Shown here piece after piece: positions 1 to 7,501 of a DNA stretch of 41,368 nt. How positions within the stretch are numbered: position 1 is the stretch's first letter; every line of letters starts with the position of its first letter. Below the pieces are notes generated by a model. That model ran no database searches, was not told the DNA's origin, and worked only from the letters and a program-made list of their open reading frames with translations. The stretch lies in NCBI GenBank assembly GCA_023417475.1, contig JAEZFP010000004.1, forward strand, positions 1 to 41,368. Direction: 5' to 3'. The position numbers were made by a program, and so were the translations under genes. The stretch is from Bacillota bacterium. GTDB taxonomy: Bacteria; Bacillota; UBA4882; UBA8346.

Positions 1-64
1 ATGCTTCTTTTAGGTTATGTTCTTTGATTAATCCTCTTATTTGTTCACTGCTTAATATGCCCAT
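1..64 (-). CDS. IS256-family transposase, N-terminal fragment (runs off the left edge)
   Basis: Only 21 codons are present. The peptide begins MGILSSEQIRGLIKEHNL, which matches the style of IS256-family transposase N-termini (a short helix followed by the ExL/I-K-E segment that leads into the mutator catalytic domain). The ATG at 64 has a good ribosome binding site, GGAGGA at 72-77 read on the minus strand, with seven bases of spacing. The catalytic DDE residues would lie outside the window. The call rests on resemblance of a short N-terminus only, so another transposase-like or helical protein is possible. Confidence 0.55.
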   Translation of the reverse strand, partial: MGILSSEQIRGLIKEHNLKEA

Positions 65-127
65 TTTGTATTCCTCCATCTTATTAGTTCCTTTATCGGA
101 GGTTTACACAAATTATTTTACACCGTC
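1..127 (-). mobile_element. Terminal part of an IS256-like insertion sequence, cut by the window edge
   Basis: The first 64 bases encode, on the minus strand, the start of a protein resembling IS256/mutator-type transposases. Upstream of it the sequence around 105-126 reads on the minus strand as a GTGTAAAATAATTTGTGTAA-type end, which resembles terminal repeats of this IS group. I place the element boundary near 124-127, just before a 21-bp minisatellite begins to degenerate into unique sequence. The other end of the element lies outside the window, so the inverted repeat and target duplication cannot be checked here. Confidence 0.5.
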
Positions 128-348
128 TTGTGCATGGATGCTCTTATTTGTTCCTTTGTACATGAATGCTCAGTCATTGTGCAAGCATGCTCAGTCGTTG
201 TGCATGGATGCTCAGTCATTGTGCATGAATGCACAGTCGTTGCGCAAGCATGTTCAGTCGTTGCGCAAGCATGCTCAGTCGTTGCGCAAGCATGTTCAGT
301 CGTTGTGACAGCTGGACCGCTTCCTCCGTCCGTCGGCTTTCCCTCAAG
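118..348 (-). other. Open reading frame directly behind the GNAT stop codon, mostly a heptad repeat
   Basis: Immediately after the TAA stop (349-351) of the minus-strand GNAT gene, the same frame stays open for 76 codons and ends at TAA 118-120, inside the presumed IS end. It encodes a glycine-rich linker (LEGKPTDGGSGPAV) followed by six to seven copies of a TTEHACA-like seven-residue unit. There is no convincing start codon or ribosome binding site of its own. It could be untranslated 3' repeat DNA, a tail lost through a stop mutation, or a readthrough extension. It contains one Cys and one His per repeat, which is odd for random sequence. Confidence 0.35.
171..307. repeat. 21-bp minisatellite, six full units plus a partial one
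   Basis: Units start at 171, 192, 213, 234, 255, 276 and 297 (partial); a degenerate unit precedes them at about 157. The consensus is CAGTCGTTGCGCAAGCATGT with a 21st variable base. Units 234-296 are almost identical, so the array probably expanded recently by slippage. The 21-base period is exactly seven codons and all frames remain open through it. There are no spacers, so this is not CRISPR. Confidence 0.9.
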
Positions 349-825
349 TTAAAGCTCTAATACTGTGATTGGTTCATCATTACATATCTCACCGTTATCC
401 CGAAAACCAAAACTTTCGTAAAGCTTTTTTGCAATTAAGTTGTCAGCTTTGTAAGGTATCCAACAGCACTGTGCCGGACCGGCTGGAAACGTGCGTATGA
501 ACTCTAAGATTTTACTCATCGCTTCCCTACCATAACCTTGTTTCTGATATTGTTCACCAATCATAAAACGCAATATGCAATAATTGTTCGGGGCAACTTT
601 CGGAAGTTCGTACCCTGTATCCCCATAAACTATCATAACAAAACCCACCATTTGTTCATTAGCATAAATTATGAAAGGCATGGGACGCCCGCCGTTGGTA
701 ATCAGCACATAACATGATGCGACACTTGAGAGATTGGATGCAACAAAACGTTGTTGGTCATCGGTAACTTTCAACTTGAACATCTCGCGGCGGTTTTCGA
801 GGGTAATTTTTCTTAGTGTAATCAC
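349..825 (-). CDS. GNAT family N-acetyltransferase
   Basis: A 158-residue protein with the GNAT fold: it transfers an acetyl group from acetyl-CoA to an amine of unknown identity. The segment YQKQGYGREAMSKILEF around residues 95-110 is the acetyl-CoA pyrophosphate-binding motif A (Q/R-x-x-G-x-G/A), and LYESFGF near 134-140 is the usual C-terminal motif. It resembles the spermidine/diamine acetyltransferase-like group. The start is GTG at 825, preceded by GGAGGGAA at good spacing. A 21-bp repeat region that stays open in the same frame follows the stop codon. The substrate cannot be told from sequence. Confidence 0.85.
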   Translation of the reverse strand: MITLRKITLENRREMFKLKVTDDQQRFVASNLSSVASCYVLITNGGRPMPFIIYANEQMVGFVMIVYGDTGYELPKVAPNNYCILRFMIGEQYQKQGYGREAMSKILEFIRTFPAGPAQCCWIPYKADNLIAKKLYESFGFRDNGEICNDEPITVLEL

Positions 826-934
826 GCCGGAACTTCCCTCCTCGTCAATTCAAAGTGAAAATTTCCCGTTAATACAACAAGTCCAAAGGACAAGCCAAGT
901 AACCATTGACAGCAAAACCGGTCTGTTTTTATGA

Positions 935-1753
935 TCATTTCATTTGATAATATGCAAATTGGTCTATCAAATTGTAATAATCAATCTTTTCCTGATTCAC
1001 TTCCTGCGGCGAAATCCCATAATCCTTAAAAATGAGCGTTTGATACTCTGCACCGAAATTTCTGGCAATACTTTTGCTAATAGAAGCCAAATCCCTGTAA
1101 ATATCTCCGATACCCGCCTCCGACCAATCAACAAACCCGTAATTATGCTGATCGTCAATTAAAATATTGGGTAAACAATAGTCGCCATGAGTAAAAACAG
1201 CGGCATCAAATATTTTGCTCCGATCTTGCAGATACTCGAAAACAGCAGCGGGTGTATTCCCATTGTTCGCCTTTTGAAATGCTTCGACATCAATCCGGTT
1301 GCCGCGAACCGCTTCGCCAATTGCCTTCAATTCACTCGCTAATTTGTTCCGATACTTTGAAGGAAGCGAAAAAACATCCATGCGATGAATTTTTTGCAGG
1401 GCAATTGCGCATAGATTGATAATCGCTTCTTTACTTAAGCGTTCGGACATTTGGTGAGCGCTTACACCAGCAACATTTGAGAGCAGCATATAAAGCTGAT
1501 CTTGCCCTTTTTCAAAACGAAGTACTTTCGGTATCTTTAAATCTTTGGCTGACAACCAATTAAGAATGGCTAGTTCATTTAACATCTCTTTTTTTGCATC
1601 AGGTGTTTCACTGATTTTTAAATAAAGAACTTCCCTCGCCGGATTCATTAACTTAACAATTCTGTCACCGATTCTTCCCGCTATTTCTGCTTCGACCTGG
1701 TAATTTTCAAGCGTTGCTTGTAATCCCAAAGGATAACTTTCAAGGTTCTCCAT
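935..1753 (-). CDS. Aminoglycoside phosphotransferase (APH(3')-like) family protein
   Basis: A 272-residue protein of the APH/choline-kinase fold. The catalytic loop HGDYCLPN (residues 189-196, Asp191 and Asn196) and the metal-binding DW segment at 209-210 (FVDWSEAGIGD) are both present, in the spacing expected for APH(3')-type kinases; a lysine at about residue 46 could bind ATP. The family phosphorylates aminoglycosides or other small hydroxylated molecules; 264-272 residues is the usual length. Its neighbours are other single enzyme genes, not a resistance operon, so a resistance role is not shown and the substrate is open. The ribosome binding site is weak. Confidence 0.8.
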   Translation of the reverse strand: MENLESYPLGLQATLENYQVEAEIAGRIGDRIVKLMNPAREVLYLKISETPDAKKEMLNELAILNWLSAKDLKIPKVLRFEKGQDQLYMLLSNVAGVSAHQMSERLSKEAIINLCAIALQKIHRMDVFSLPSKYRNKLASELKAIGEAVRGNRIDVEAFQKANNGNTPAAVFEYLQDRSKIFDAAVFTHGDYCLPNILIDDQHNYGFVDWSEAGIGDIYRDLASISKSIARNFGAEYQTLIFKDYGISPQEVNQEKIDYYNLIDQFAYYQMK

Positions 1754-1887
1754 TGCAAATCATTCCATTCAGTTACCAATAATTAGACCCGGTTGGTTAA
1801 AATTCAATTTGTTAACGTAATAAACCTGCCATTTTCATGAAAAAATCCGATTGTGAACATGCCACCAGCCGACGAAATAGTTCGCGT

Positions 1888-1920
1888 AATAAAAAAAGTC
1901 AAAGCTTTTTACTCTGACTC
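1888..1920 (-). terminator. Rho-independent terminator behind coiled-coil gene copy 1
   Basis: On the minus strand an AGTCA...TGACT stem is followed by a TTTTTTTATTA tract. The same element, almost base for base, follows coiled-coil copy 2 at 3413-3445, so the terminator was duplicated with the gene. Confidence 0.7.
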
Positions 1921-1973
1921 ATTGACCATAGCTGTTTGTTTTTTCATTTTTCCGTGCTTGCAATTTATCTGAA

Positions 1974-2282
1974 TCATTTCACTTGTTTCAAGATTGCCTG
2001 TGAATCCGGATTCAGTTTGATAATCTCGCCCTCGATGACCTCCAGCCGATTATCGATCGTTGCGGTTTTGGTCTCCATTGAACCGAGTCGTCCTTCCATT
2101 GAATCGAGCCGTTGCTCCATACGCTTAAGCGTAGGTTTAACAATGTCCATATCCTCAACCAATCCATTGAGGACATGTCCCTGTTCCTCCTGCTTCTTCT
2201 GAACACTCTGCAACCCGTCGCCGAATGTCCGAAACTCCGACAGTAATTGTTCAAGTAAAACTGCAATTTTATTATCATCCAT
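1974..2282 (-). CDS. Small coiled-coil protein, paralog family copy 1
   Basis: A 102-residue hydrophilic protein of unknown function. It opens with MDDNKIAVLLEQLLSEFRTF and ends KLNPDSQAILKQVK; both blocks are shared with the copies at 3503-4063 and 8867-9196. The middle is a heptad coiled coil with units such as RLDSMEGRLGSMETKT, only two to three heptads long here. No signal peptide or membrane segment is visible. A small reading frame at 2275-2361 overlaps the start by eight bases. Copies 1 and 2 are so similar, including downstream DNA, that they arose by recent duplication around the SDR gene. Function unknown; such proteins often act as scaffolds or oligomerisation modules. Confidence 0.7.
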   Translation of the reverse strand: MDDNKIAVLLEQLLSEFRTFGDGLQSVQKKQEEQGHVLNGLVEDMDIVKPTLKRMEQRLDSMEGRLGSMETKTATIDNRLEVIEGEIIKLNPDSQAILKQVK

Positions 2283-2361
2283 ACTTTAGGACCCCTTTCG
2301 AGATGATCACTTCCACACTCAAGTTGCAAATTCCTTTTTGGTATTGCCCGAAAATTTCCAT
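2275..2361 (-). other. Short conserved upstream reading frame overlapping coiled-coil copy 1
   Basis: A 28-codon frame whose end reads QKGICNLSVEVIISKG and whose TGA overlaps the ATG of the coiled-coil gene. The KGIxxLxVE motif recurs at the same place before copy 2 (KGITNLNVENSIVREGG) and copy 3 (KGIDDLNVESIIAIEGG). This is either the leftover C-terminus of an upstream partner gene or a translationally coupled leader. It has no clear ribosome binding site. Confidence 0.4.
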
Positions 2362-2418
2362 TTTGTCATCTCGTCAAGTACAGTTTTACAAACAACAACG
2401 CACCGCCGTTAATAGCTG

Positions 2419-3207
2419 CTAAATCGTGCGCAGGGTACCCCCGTCAATAACATGCTCACAACCGGTTATATACGACGCCTGATCGGAGACGAGAAAAGCA
2501 ACTAATTCCGCTACTTCCTCCGGTCGCCCCGGTCGTCCCAGTGGAATACCCCCGAGGGAATTCATCATTTCCTGCCTAGCGCTTTCGTAATTCTTTCCGG
2601 AATGATCCGCCAATCTTTGGATCAGTCGTTCCGCCGCTTTGGTTTCAATGAACCCGGGAGCGACAGTATTTACACGCACTCCGGACGGTGCGACTTGACT
2701 CGCCAATCCTTTGCTATAGTTGGTCAACGCCGCTTTTGCCGCCGAATACGCCAGCGTTTCCGTAGCGGGGAAACGTCGCCGGATGGATGAGATATGAATG
2801 ATCACACCAAAACCATTTTCAATCATCCCGGGTAAAAAGGCGCGGTCTAAACGGACTGCGGCGAACAAATTCGCATTAAAGACCTGTTGCCAGTCATCGT
2901 CGTTCATCGCCAGGGCTCCTCCCGCGGGCGCCGAAGAACCGCCGACATTATTCACTAAAATATCGATACCGCCAAGCCGTTGCAACACTCCGGCAATTAC
3001 CTTTGCCGAGCCCTCCGGTTTGCTGATATCGGCTTGAATAAACAAATCGGCTTGGGATTCGTCCGGTACTGTTCGCGCCGTAGTCATGACCACCGCTCCG
3101 GCAGCCCGCAGTCGTTTGACGATTGCCGCTCCCATGCCTTGCGTGCCACCGGTAACCAAGATCCGTTTACTTTCCAACTCCCTGGGATCAATTAAACTAT
3201 GTGTCAT
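2419..3207 (-). CDS. Short-chain dehydrogenase/reductase (SDR)
   Basis: A 262-residue classical SDR, an NAD(P)H-dependent oxidoreductase. The cofactor motif TGGTQGMG is at 19-26, the NNVGG structural motif at 86-90, the catalytic serine at 141 (ISS), and the YxxxK pair at Tyr154 and Lys158. The GFIETK and C-terminal DGG segments also fit the family. TAR at the end of beta-2 suggests an NADP preference, but this is weak. The ATG at 3207 follows GGAGG at good spacing. The gene sits between two near-identical coiled-coil gene copies in direct orientation, so recombination could delete or amplify it. Substrate unknown. Confidence 0.9.
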   Translation of the reverse strand: MTHSLIDPRELESKRILVTGGTQGMGAAIVKRLRAAGAVVMTTARTVPDESQADLFIQADISKPEGSAKVIAGVLQRLGGIDILVNNVGGSSAPAGGALAMNDDDWQQVFNANLFAAVRLDRAFLPGMIENGFGVIIHISSIRRRFPATETLAYSAAKAALTNYSKGLASQVAPSGVRVNTVAPGFIETKAAERLIQRLADHSGKNYESARQEMMNSLGGIPLGRPGRPEEVAELVAFLVSDQASYITGCEHVIDGGTLRTI

Positions 3208-3412
3208 TTTGCCAACCTCCGCTATTGATTATTCCGTTGGGAAATCAAAAGCTTTCCACATTTACACCCGGAATATTACTGATCCGAGTATATCAAAGGC
3301 AATTTGACAGCAGTATGTCATATTGAAAGGAAAAGAAATGGGCTTATCTGCCGCGAAGGCTTTCTGCAACACACACAGCCTAAGAAGTACCAATCGTCGG
3401 AATTGTTTGTCT

Positions 3413-3445
3413 AATAAAAAGAGTCAAAGCTTTTTACTCTGACTC
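3413..3445 (-). terminator. Rho-independent terminator behind coiled-coil gene copy 2
   Basis: Minus-strand stem GAGTCA (from 3445) pairs with TGACTC (3421-3426), followed by TTTTTATTA. It is a duplicate of the element at 1888-1920. Confidence 0.7.
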
Positions 3446-3502
3446 ATTGACCATAGCGGTAGTTGTTTGTATTTTCATTGTTCCGTTTCCAATTTATCGG
3501 AA

Positions 3503-4063
3503 TCATTTCACTTGTTTCAAGATTGCCTGTGAATCCGGATTCAATTTAATTATTTCACCCTCGATAACCTCCAGTCGATTATCGATCGTTTCGGTTGTAT
3601 TCTCCAATGAACCGAGTCGTTGCTCCATACGCTTAAGTGTCGGTTTGACGATGTCCATATCTTTAATGAGTCCGTCGGTTTTGGTCTCCAATGAACCAAG
3701 CCGTCCTTCCATCGAACCAAGCCGTCCTTCCATCGAACCAAGCCGTCCTTCCATCGAACCGAGTCGTCCTTCCATCGAACCGAGTCGTCCTTCCATCGAA
3801 CCGAGTCGTCCTTCCACTGAATCGAGTCGTCCTTCCACTGAATCGAGCCGTTGCTCCATACGCTTAAGTGTCGGTTTGACGATGTCCATATCCTCAATTA
3901 AACCTTTAACCGCATGCTTTACGACATCCATATCCTCAATTAAGCCGTCAACTTTTTGTTTTATCTCATGCACTTCATTGCGAAGCGCAGCTTGTCCTTC
4001 GCCGAATGTCCGAAATTTTGCCAATAAATCTTCAAGTAACACTGCTACTTTATGATCATCCAC
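3503..4063 (-). CDS. Coiled-coil protein with expanded heptad repeat, paralog family copy 2
   Basis: A 186-residue protein of unknown function. I start it at the GTG at 4063 (VDDHKVAVLLEDLLAKF), which has AAGGGGG seven bases upstream and aligns with the MDD starts of copies 1 and 3. An upstream in-frame extension to 4171 is open but carries the conserved KGITNLNVE peptide, which is out of frame in the other copies. The core contains seven to eight RLGSMEG-type heptads encoded by 21-bp repeats, flanked by two copies of a longer unit (GLIEDMDIVKPTLKRMEQRL). It ends KLNPDSQAILKQVK like its paralogs. It should form a long parallel coiled coil whose length depends on repeat number. Confidence 0.7.
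   Translation of the reverse strand: MDDHKVAVLLEDLLAKFRTFGEGQAALRNEVHEIKQKVDGLIEDMDVVKHAVKGLIEDMDIVKPTLKRMEQRLDSVEGRLDSVEGRLGSMEGRLGSMEGRLGSMEGRLGSMEGRLGSMEGRLGSLETKTDGLIKDMDIVKPTLKRMEQRLGSLENTTETIDNRLEVIEGEIIKLNPDSQAILKQVK
3687..3854. repeat. 21-bp in-frame tandem repeat, eight units, inside coiled-coil gene copy 2
   Basis: Units begin at 3687, 3708, 3729, 3750, 3771, 3792, 3813 and 3834 with consensus TCCATCGAACCGAGTCGTCC plus one base. Neighbouring units differ by only a few bases, and identical units are clustered (3708-3749 and 3750-3812), the mark of stepwise slippage. Each unit adds one seven-residue heptad, so copy-number change keeps the frame and only alters coiled-coil length. Confidence 0.92.
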
Positions 4064-4248
4064 GCTGTTTCCCCCTTCCCTAACGATGCTATTTTCCACA
4101 TTCAGGTTGGTAATTCCTTTTTTTAGACGAACTTCCCGCCAAACAGGCAACCACATGCCCCAGATCGCCAATTTCCCGTCTTTGCTTCCTTTGTTCTAAA
4201 TACGCTTCGCATGTGCGGACGTCCATCCGCAATTCTCGCGGTTCGTGT

Positions 4249-4824
4249 TCAATATAAATTCCGAAAGAAACCCCATTTCCCCAAATTGTTCCGGATCCCA
4301 CGACACTTCTGACACGGGCTCAACCTCGATTCGATTTTAACCATATCGGTGTTATTTCCCATAATGACTACTTTCTCCTTATAAATTGTAAGTAGTTCTA
4401 AAATCTCACTTTTTGTCCTTTCAAAGTCATTGCTCCATTTATACATAAGTAATAACATTCGGAGCGTAGGTCGATAGCTGGCGTTCGCTAATCGCAACTT
4501 TTGACAAAGCCAACGCTTTAGAATCCGATATTTTCTTCTAAATGGCGGTGTATCAAGCAAAATAATGATATCGGCTTTATGGAATCCGTCGTTAAAACAT
4601 TTGCGAAAAACGCCCTCAATAATCCATTTATCCGAATCAGTAATATTGTGAAATTCCGAATCCCGCTCTCCTGGGGTTCTTTTTATATCACCACTTGGCA
4701 ATCGCAAATAGACAACATTATCCAACTCAAAATGCGGAATATTTAATCGGTTTGATAATTCTCGCGCCATAGTGGTTTTTCCACTTGCGACCGAACCAAG
4801 AATATATATTTTGGTCAATGACAT
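4249..4824 (-). CDS. P-loop nucleotide kinase-like protein (FlaR/adenylate kinase-like)
   Basis: A 191-residue P-loop NTPase. The Walker A motif GSVASGKTT is at 11-19, followed by the adenylate-kinase-like LIP/ELD segment (IPHFELDNVVY) and a WIIEGVFR stretch near 78-85; ADIIILLDTPPFRRKYRILKR is the Walker B and lid-like region. This pattern is typical of proteins annotated as DNA topology modulation protein FlaR or AAA-family ATPase. The true substrate is unknown. The last 25 residues (from about 168) look less conserved and may reflect a C-terminal frameshift. It stands alone, with a weak AAGGCG site before the ATG. Confidence 0.7.
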   Translation of the reverse strand: MSLTKIYILGSVASGKTTMARELSNRLNIPHFELDNVVYLRLPSGDIKRTPGERDSEFHNITDSDKWIIEGVFRKCFNDGFHKADIIILLDTPPFRRKYRILKRWLCQKLRLANASYRPTLRMLLLMYKWSNDFERTKSEILELLTIYKEKVVIMGNNTDMVKIESRLSPCQKCRGIRNNLGKWGFFRNLY

Positions 4825-4949
4825 TTTCGCCTTACCTTATTGAATTTTTCCATACGGAATACACGGTTATTTCGGATGTACTCAAATAAATGGGCAAACA
4901 ACTTAACTTGTTTGCCCATTCAATTGTAGATACGTAATAATCGTGATGG

Positions 4950-5579
4950 CTAGCTGATTTGCTTTAATTGTTCGAGATCGGCAGCACGGATCGCGGATAA
5001 ATTCCGCCGGATTGTTTCGCAATCCCAGTCCCACCATTTGATCTTTTGGAGCGCCTCAATTACCGAATCGTCAAAACGATTGCGGATCGTTCGGGCCGGT
5101 ACTCCGCCAACAATGGCGTATGGCGGCACGTCTTTGGTTACGACGGCGCGCGTCCCGATAATCGCCCCGTCGCCGATTCGCACCCCGGCCATGATGACCG
5201 CTTCATATCCGATCCAGACATCATTGCCGATCACGATGTCGCCTTTTTGATCCCAGGCTTCAACCACCGGGGTCTGAGCGTCCCATTCGGGGAAAATTGG
5301 AAACGGGTAGGTCGCCAATGATCGCAACGTATGATTGGACCCGTTGAAAAGGAATTTGGCGCCGCAGGCAATGGAGCAATACTTCCCGATTATCAGTCGG
5401 TCGCGATTAATCGGGTAATGATACAAAACATTGTTGGTCTCAAACTCTTGCGGATCAATAAAATCATGATAAAAGGTAAAATCGCCAATGATAATATTGG
5501 GATTTTTAACGATATTTTTCAGATAACAAATGCTATTATCGTTCTGACGCGGATAAATCTGACCGGCATCCGGTTTCAT
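4950..5579 (-). CDS. CatB/Vat-like xenobiotic acetyltransferase (left-handed beta-helix)
   Basis: A 209-residue hexapeptide-repeat acetyltransferase. Repeats of the [LIV]-G-x-x-x-x type run through IVIGNDVWIGYEAVIMAGVRIG and IGTRAVVTKDVPPYAIVGG, which build a left-handed beta-helix. GSNHT near residue 82 carries the histidine that acts as base in type B chloramphenicol and streptogramin A acetyltransferases. Length (about 205-215) and the KWWDWD C-terminal segment fit the Vat/CatB group. The reaction is acetyl transfer from acetyl-CoA to a hydroxyl of a small molecule. Whether it acts on an antibiotic is not shown; many chromosomal homologs have unknown substrates. Confidence 0.85.
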   Translation of the reverse strand: MKPDAGQIYPRQNDNSICYLKNIVKNPNIIIGDFTFYHDFIDPQEFETNNVLYHYPINRDRLIIGKYCSIACGAKFLFNGSNHTLRSLATYPFPIFPEWDAQTPVVEAWDQKGDIVIGNDVWIGYEAVIMAGVRIGDGAIIGTRAVVTKDVPPYAIVGGVPARTIRNRFDDSVIEALQKIKWWDWDCETIRRNLSAIRAADLEQLKQIS

Positions 5580-5688
5580 TATGACAAGCCTTCTTTCAAA
5601 TGTATTTTATGTTACCCCGTCATAATCTTTTTGGGTACAATTTACCATCGTCATTTGAATCACCCCGTCAATGTTAATCACAATCTGA

Positions 5689-5717
5689 TTGAAACGTTTA
5701 CAGCTTATCTTGATTAT
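5689..5717 (+). promoter_or_regulatory. Putative promoter with an overlapping LacI-type operator, upstream of the esterase
   Basis: TTGAAA (5689-5694) and GATTAT (5712-5717) are spaced by 17 bases. GAAACGTTTA at 5691-5700 overlaps the -35 and matches nine of ten bases of the GAAACGTTTC sites found beside the lacI-type gene at 27899-28936. The rest of the 391-base gap 5580-5970 shows nothing else except a ribosome binding site (AGGAG) before 5971. Confidence 0.4.
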
Positions 5718-5970
5718 AACTCCAACATTTGGATTGGGGAATCCATCATCCTAATTTTATAATTTATTTTCGAAATTTTTGATGAAGCGGCATTAGCTAA
5801 AAATCCCCTGGAGATGTTCGCAAAAGCTTCCCAAAAACGATTGGGACAATCATGCCGGATGCGGCGGAAATTCAATATAAGCGTCAAAGTTTTTTCCCCC
5901 TGGTCACTGGACGGGTTCGCGAATATGATTGAACTATCGAGCTTCCAATAGATGACTAGGAGTTGAGAAA

Positions 5971-7323
5971 ATGGCCAAATTGCGCCTGATCGGTTTGCTG
6001 TTGCTATTATTCATCCCTTGTTTGGGAAACGCGCTTCTCGCTCAAATCCCCGCCAAACCCTTGGCGGTGGACTACGACATTTACAACGTTAACATTCAAC
6101 TCGACAGCTACGTGATCAAACCTAAATATACCCCGTATCAACTGCGAATTGATATCAGTTATCTGCCAGAGAACGCCAATCAATCCAATCTCCCGGTAAT
6201 CTACGTCACTGACGGCCAGTGGCGCCGGATGGATCATAAGTATATCCACTACTTAACCCGGAAGAACCTGATCCCGCCCGTAATTGTCGCGGGCATCGGG
6301 TATACCGAAGCGGATGACGCGGGCCAAGTACGTTACACCGACCTGGTAATCCAACCGGAGCAGTTCCGCACCGAACTGCAAAACGAGCTTATCCCGCTGG
6401 TCGAGGGGAAACACCGCATTGATCCGAAGCGGCGCGTTTTATTCGGTTCCTCGGCGGGCGGTCATTTTGTGGTGTACAGCTTTCTGCAACAAGCGCTGCA
6501 GTCCGGTTCGACTTTTTACGGTTTTATCGGCGGTTCCCCCTACCTTCCCAAACAATCGCCGGTGCTCCCGCTAGCCAATGAGCTGACCGCTCATGAACGG
6601 ACGGTAGCCAACCGTCTCTATCTGGCCTACGGCGCCAAAGAAAGCTATCGGGATTTCCAGGCTCCCAACAATCAACTCTTTCAAATTTTAACCGCTTCAA
6701 ACCTGAAGCGCCTGGACTTTTGGCATCACAGCTACGCCGCTGCCGATCATTTTGACGTAACCCGGCTGGCGCTCATCGACGGTCTGCGATTGCTGCTCGG
6801 AAATGCCACCGCGCCCGAAATTGGCGCGGTTGACCTGAAATATCGATCCTATCATTACGATTTTAAGACAACCACCCAATTTTACGACTGGCAGACCAAC
6901 TTTTCCGACCAAAACGCGCTTGCCCCCGGTCCCAGTCCGTCCGGCCCGGAAACGCAATGTTTCAAAGTGGCCGCCGATTTCACGCGCTATTCACGGTTGC
7001 AATTTGAAACATCGTCCGTCTTCTTTGAAGGGCTGGCCGACAAGGACATCTCGCTGCGGGTCTACATCCCGCCCGCTTTGGCAAAACTCCGGTACAGTCT
7101 AAAGTTTCTGATTTACTCCAGTTTTGATTTGAATTGGATCACCGACACCAGCGCGGCATTTCCGTTACGGCAAAGCGGTTGGAATACTTTTCATTACAAA
7201 TGGCGCGGCCAAAGGATTGCCGGCAACATCGACTGCATCCGGGGCTTTGGAGTAGCCATTGACAAACCGGATAAGGCTCCGGCTTGGAAAGGGGATTTGT
7301 ATTTTGACGATGTGAAGTGGTGA
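5971..7323 (+). CDS. Secreted esterase of the enterochelin-esterase-like alpha/beta hydrolase family with a C-terminal beta-sandwich domain
   Basis: A 450-residue protein. Residues 1-24 form a signal peptide, so it acts outside the membrane. The hydrolase domain (about 35-280) has VIYVTDGQW near 76-84, the nucleophile elbow GSSAG with Ser161, and a plausible catalytic histidine in the YAAADHFD segment near 263-270. This is the esterase D/IroE group (COG2819), which includes feruloyl, acetyl and siderophore esterases. Residues from about 295 to 450 look like a carbohydrate-binding beta-sandwich ending in LYFDDVKW, a CBM11/CIA30-like finish. It may remove ester groups from plant polysaccharide; this is inference, supported by a LacI-type site in its promoter region. 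Confidence 0.75.
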   Translation: MAKLRLIGLLLLLFIPCLGNALLAQIPAKPLAVDYDIYNVNIQLDSYVIKPKYTPYQLRIDISYLPENANQSNLPVIYVTDGQWRRMDHKYIHYLTRKNLIPPVIVAGIGYTEADDAGQVRYTDLVIQPEQFRTELQNELIPLVEGKHRIDPKRRVLFGSSAGGHFVVYSFLQQALQSGSTFYGFIGGSPYLPKQSPVLPLANELTAHERTVANRLYLAYGAKESYRDFQAPNNQLFQILTASNLKRLDFWHHSYAAADHFDVTRLALIDGLRLLLGNATAPEIGAVDLKYRSYHYDFKTTTQFYDWQTNFSDQNALAPGPSPSGPETQCFKVAADFTRYSRLQFETSSVFFEGLADKDISLRVYIPPALAKLRYSLKFLIYSSFDLNWITDTSAAFPLRQSGWNTFHYKWRGQRIAGNIDCIRGFGVAIDKPDKAPAWKGDLYFDDVKW

Positions 7324-7358
7324 TTTGGTTAACGGTTCATTTCGCAATCCCTCGTTGC

Positions 7359-7387
7359 TTGACGGTCAACGGCGCCGGTGTTATGCT
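7359..7387 (+). promoter_or_regulatory. Putative sigma-A promoter for the CD3324-like gene
   Basis: TTGACG (7359-7364) and TATGCT (7382-7387) are 17 bases apart, giving a leader of about 160 bases before the gene at 7556. The leader holds a nine-codon reading frame and hairpins. Confidence 0.5.
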
Positions 7388-7420
7388 AAGATTACTTTTT
7401 GGTAAGGAGGAGTGGACCAC

Positions 7421-7450
7421 ATGCTTGATCCGGTTATGACGGTTGCATAG
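7421..7450 (+). CDS. Nine-residue leader peptide candidate
   Basis: ATG at 7421 opens MLDPVMTVA and ends at TAG 7448-7450. It has a near-perfect ribosome binding site AAGGAGG at 7404-7410, ten bases before the ATG. The stop codon touches the first base of a 9-bp hairpin stem, so translation of the leader could influence folding of the downstream RNA. No function is known for this peptide. Confidence 0.4.
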   Translation: MLDPVMTVA

Positions 7451-7501
7451 CAAAGGCTGTTGCAACTCATCAATCCGTTGATATTGTAAGATAGCCTTTG
7501 C
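7450..7501 (+). promoter_or_regulatory. Hairpin in the 5' leader of the CD3324-like gene
   Basis: GCAAAGGCT (7450-7458) pairs perfectly with AGCCTTTGC (7493-7501); inside it ATCAA and TTGAT can pair as a second stem. No U-tract follows, so this is not a plain terminator. A further imperfect pairing of AAATTC-like segments lies at about 7514-7542, just before the ribosome binding site. Confidence 0.5.

Noticed and set aside
171..307. CRISPR-like array of short repeats
   Set aside because: Units are directly abutting without spacers, and their 21-bp period is too short; it is a minisatellite. The same holds for 3687-3854 and 23353-23562.
24..308. Plus-strand frame through the first minisatellite
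   Set aside because: No ribosome binding site at its start; it runs antisense to a better supported transposase start and is open only because the repeat unit contains no stop.
4064..4171. In-frame 36-codon extension of coiled-coil copy 2
   Set aside because: The GTG at 4063 has a good ribosome binding site and aligns with the paralog starts; the extension carries the separate upstream peptide that is out of frame in the other copies.
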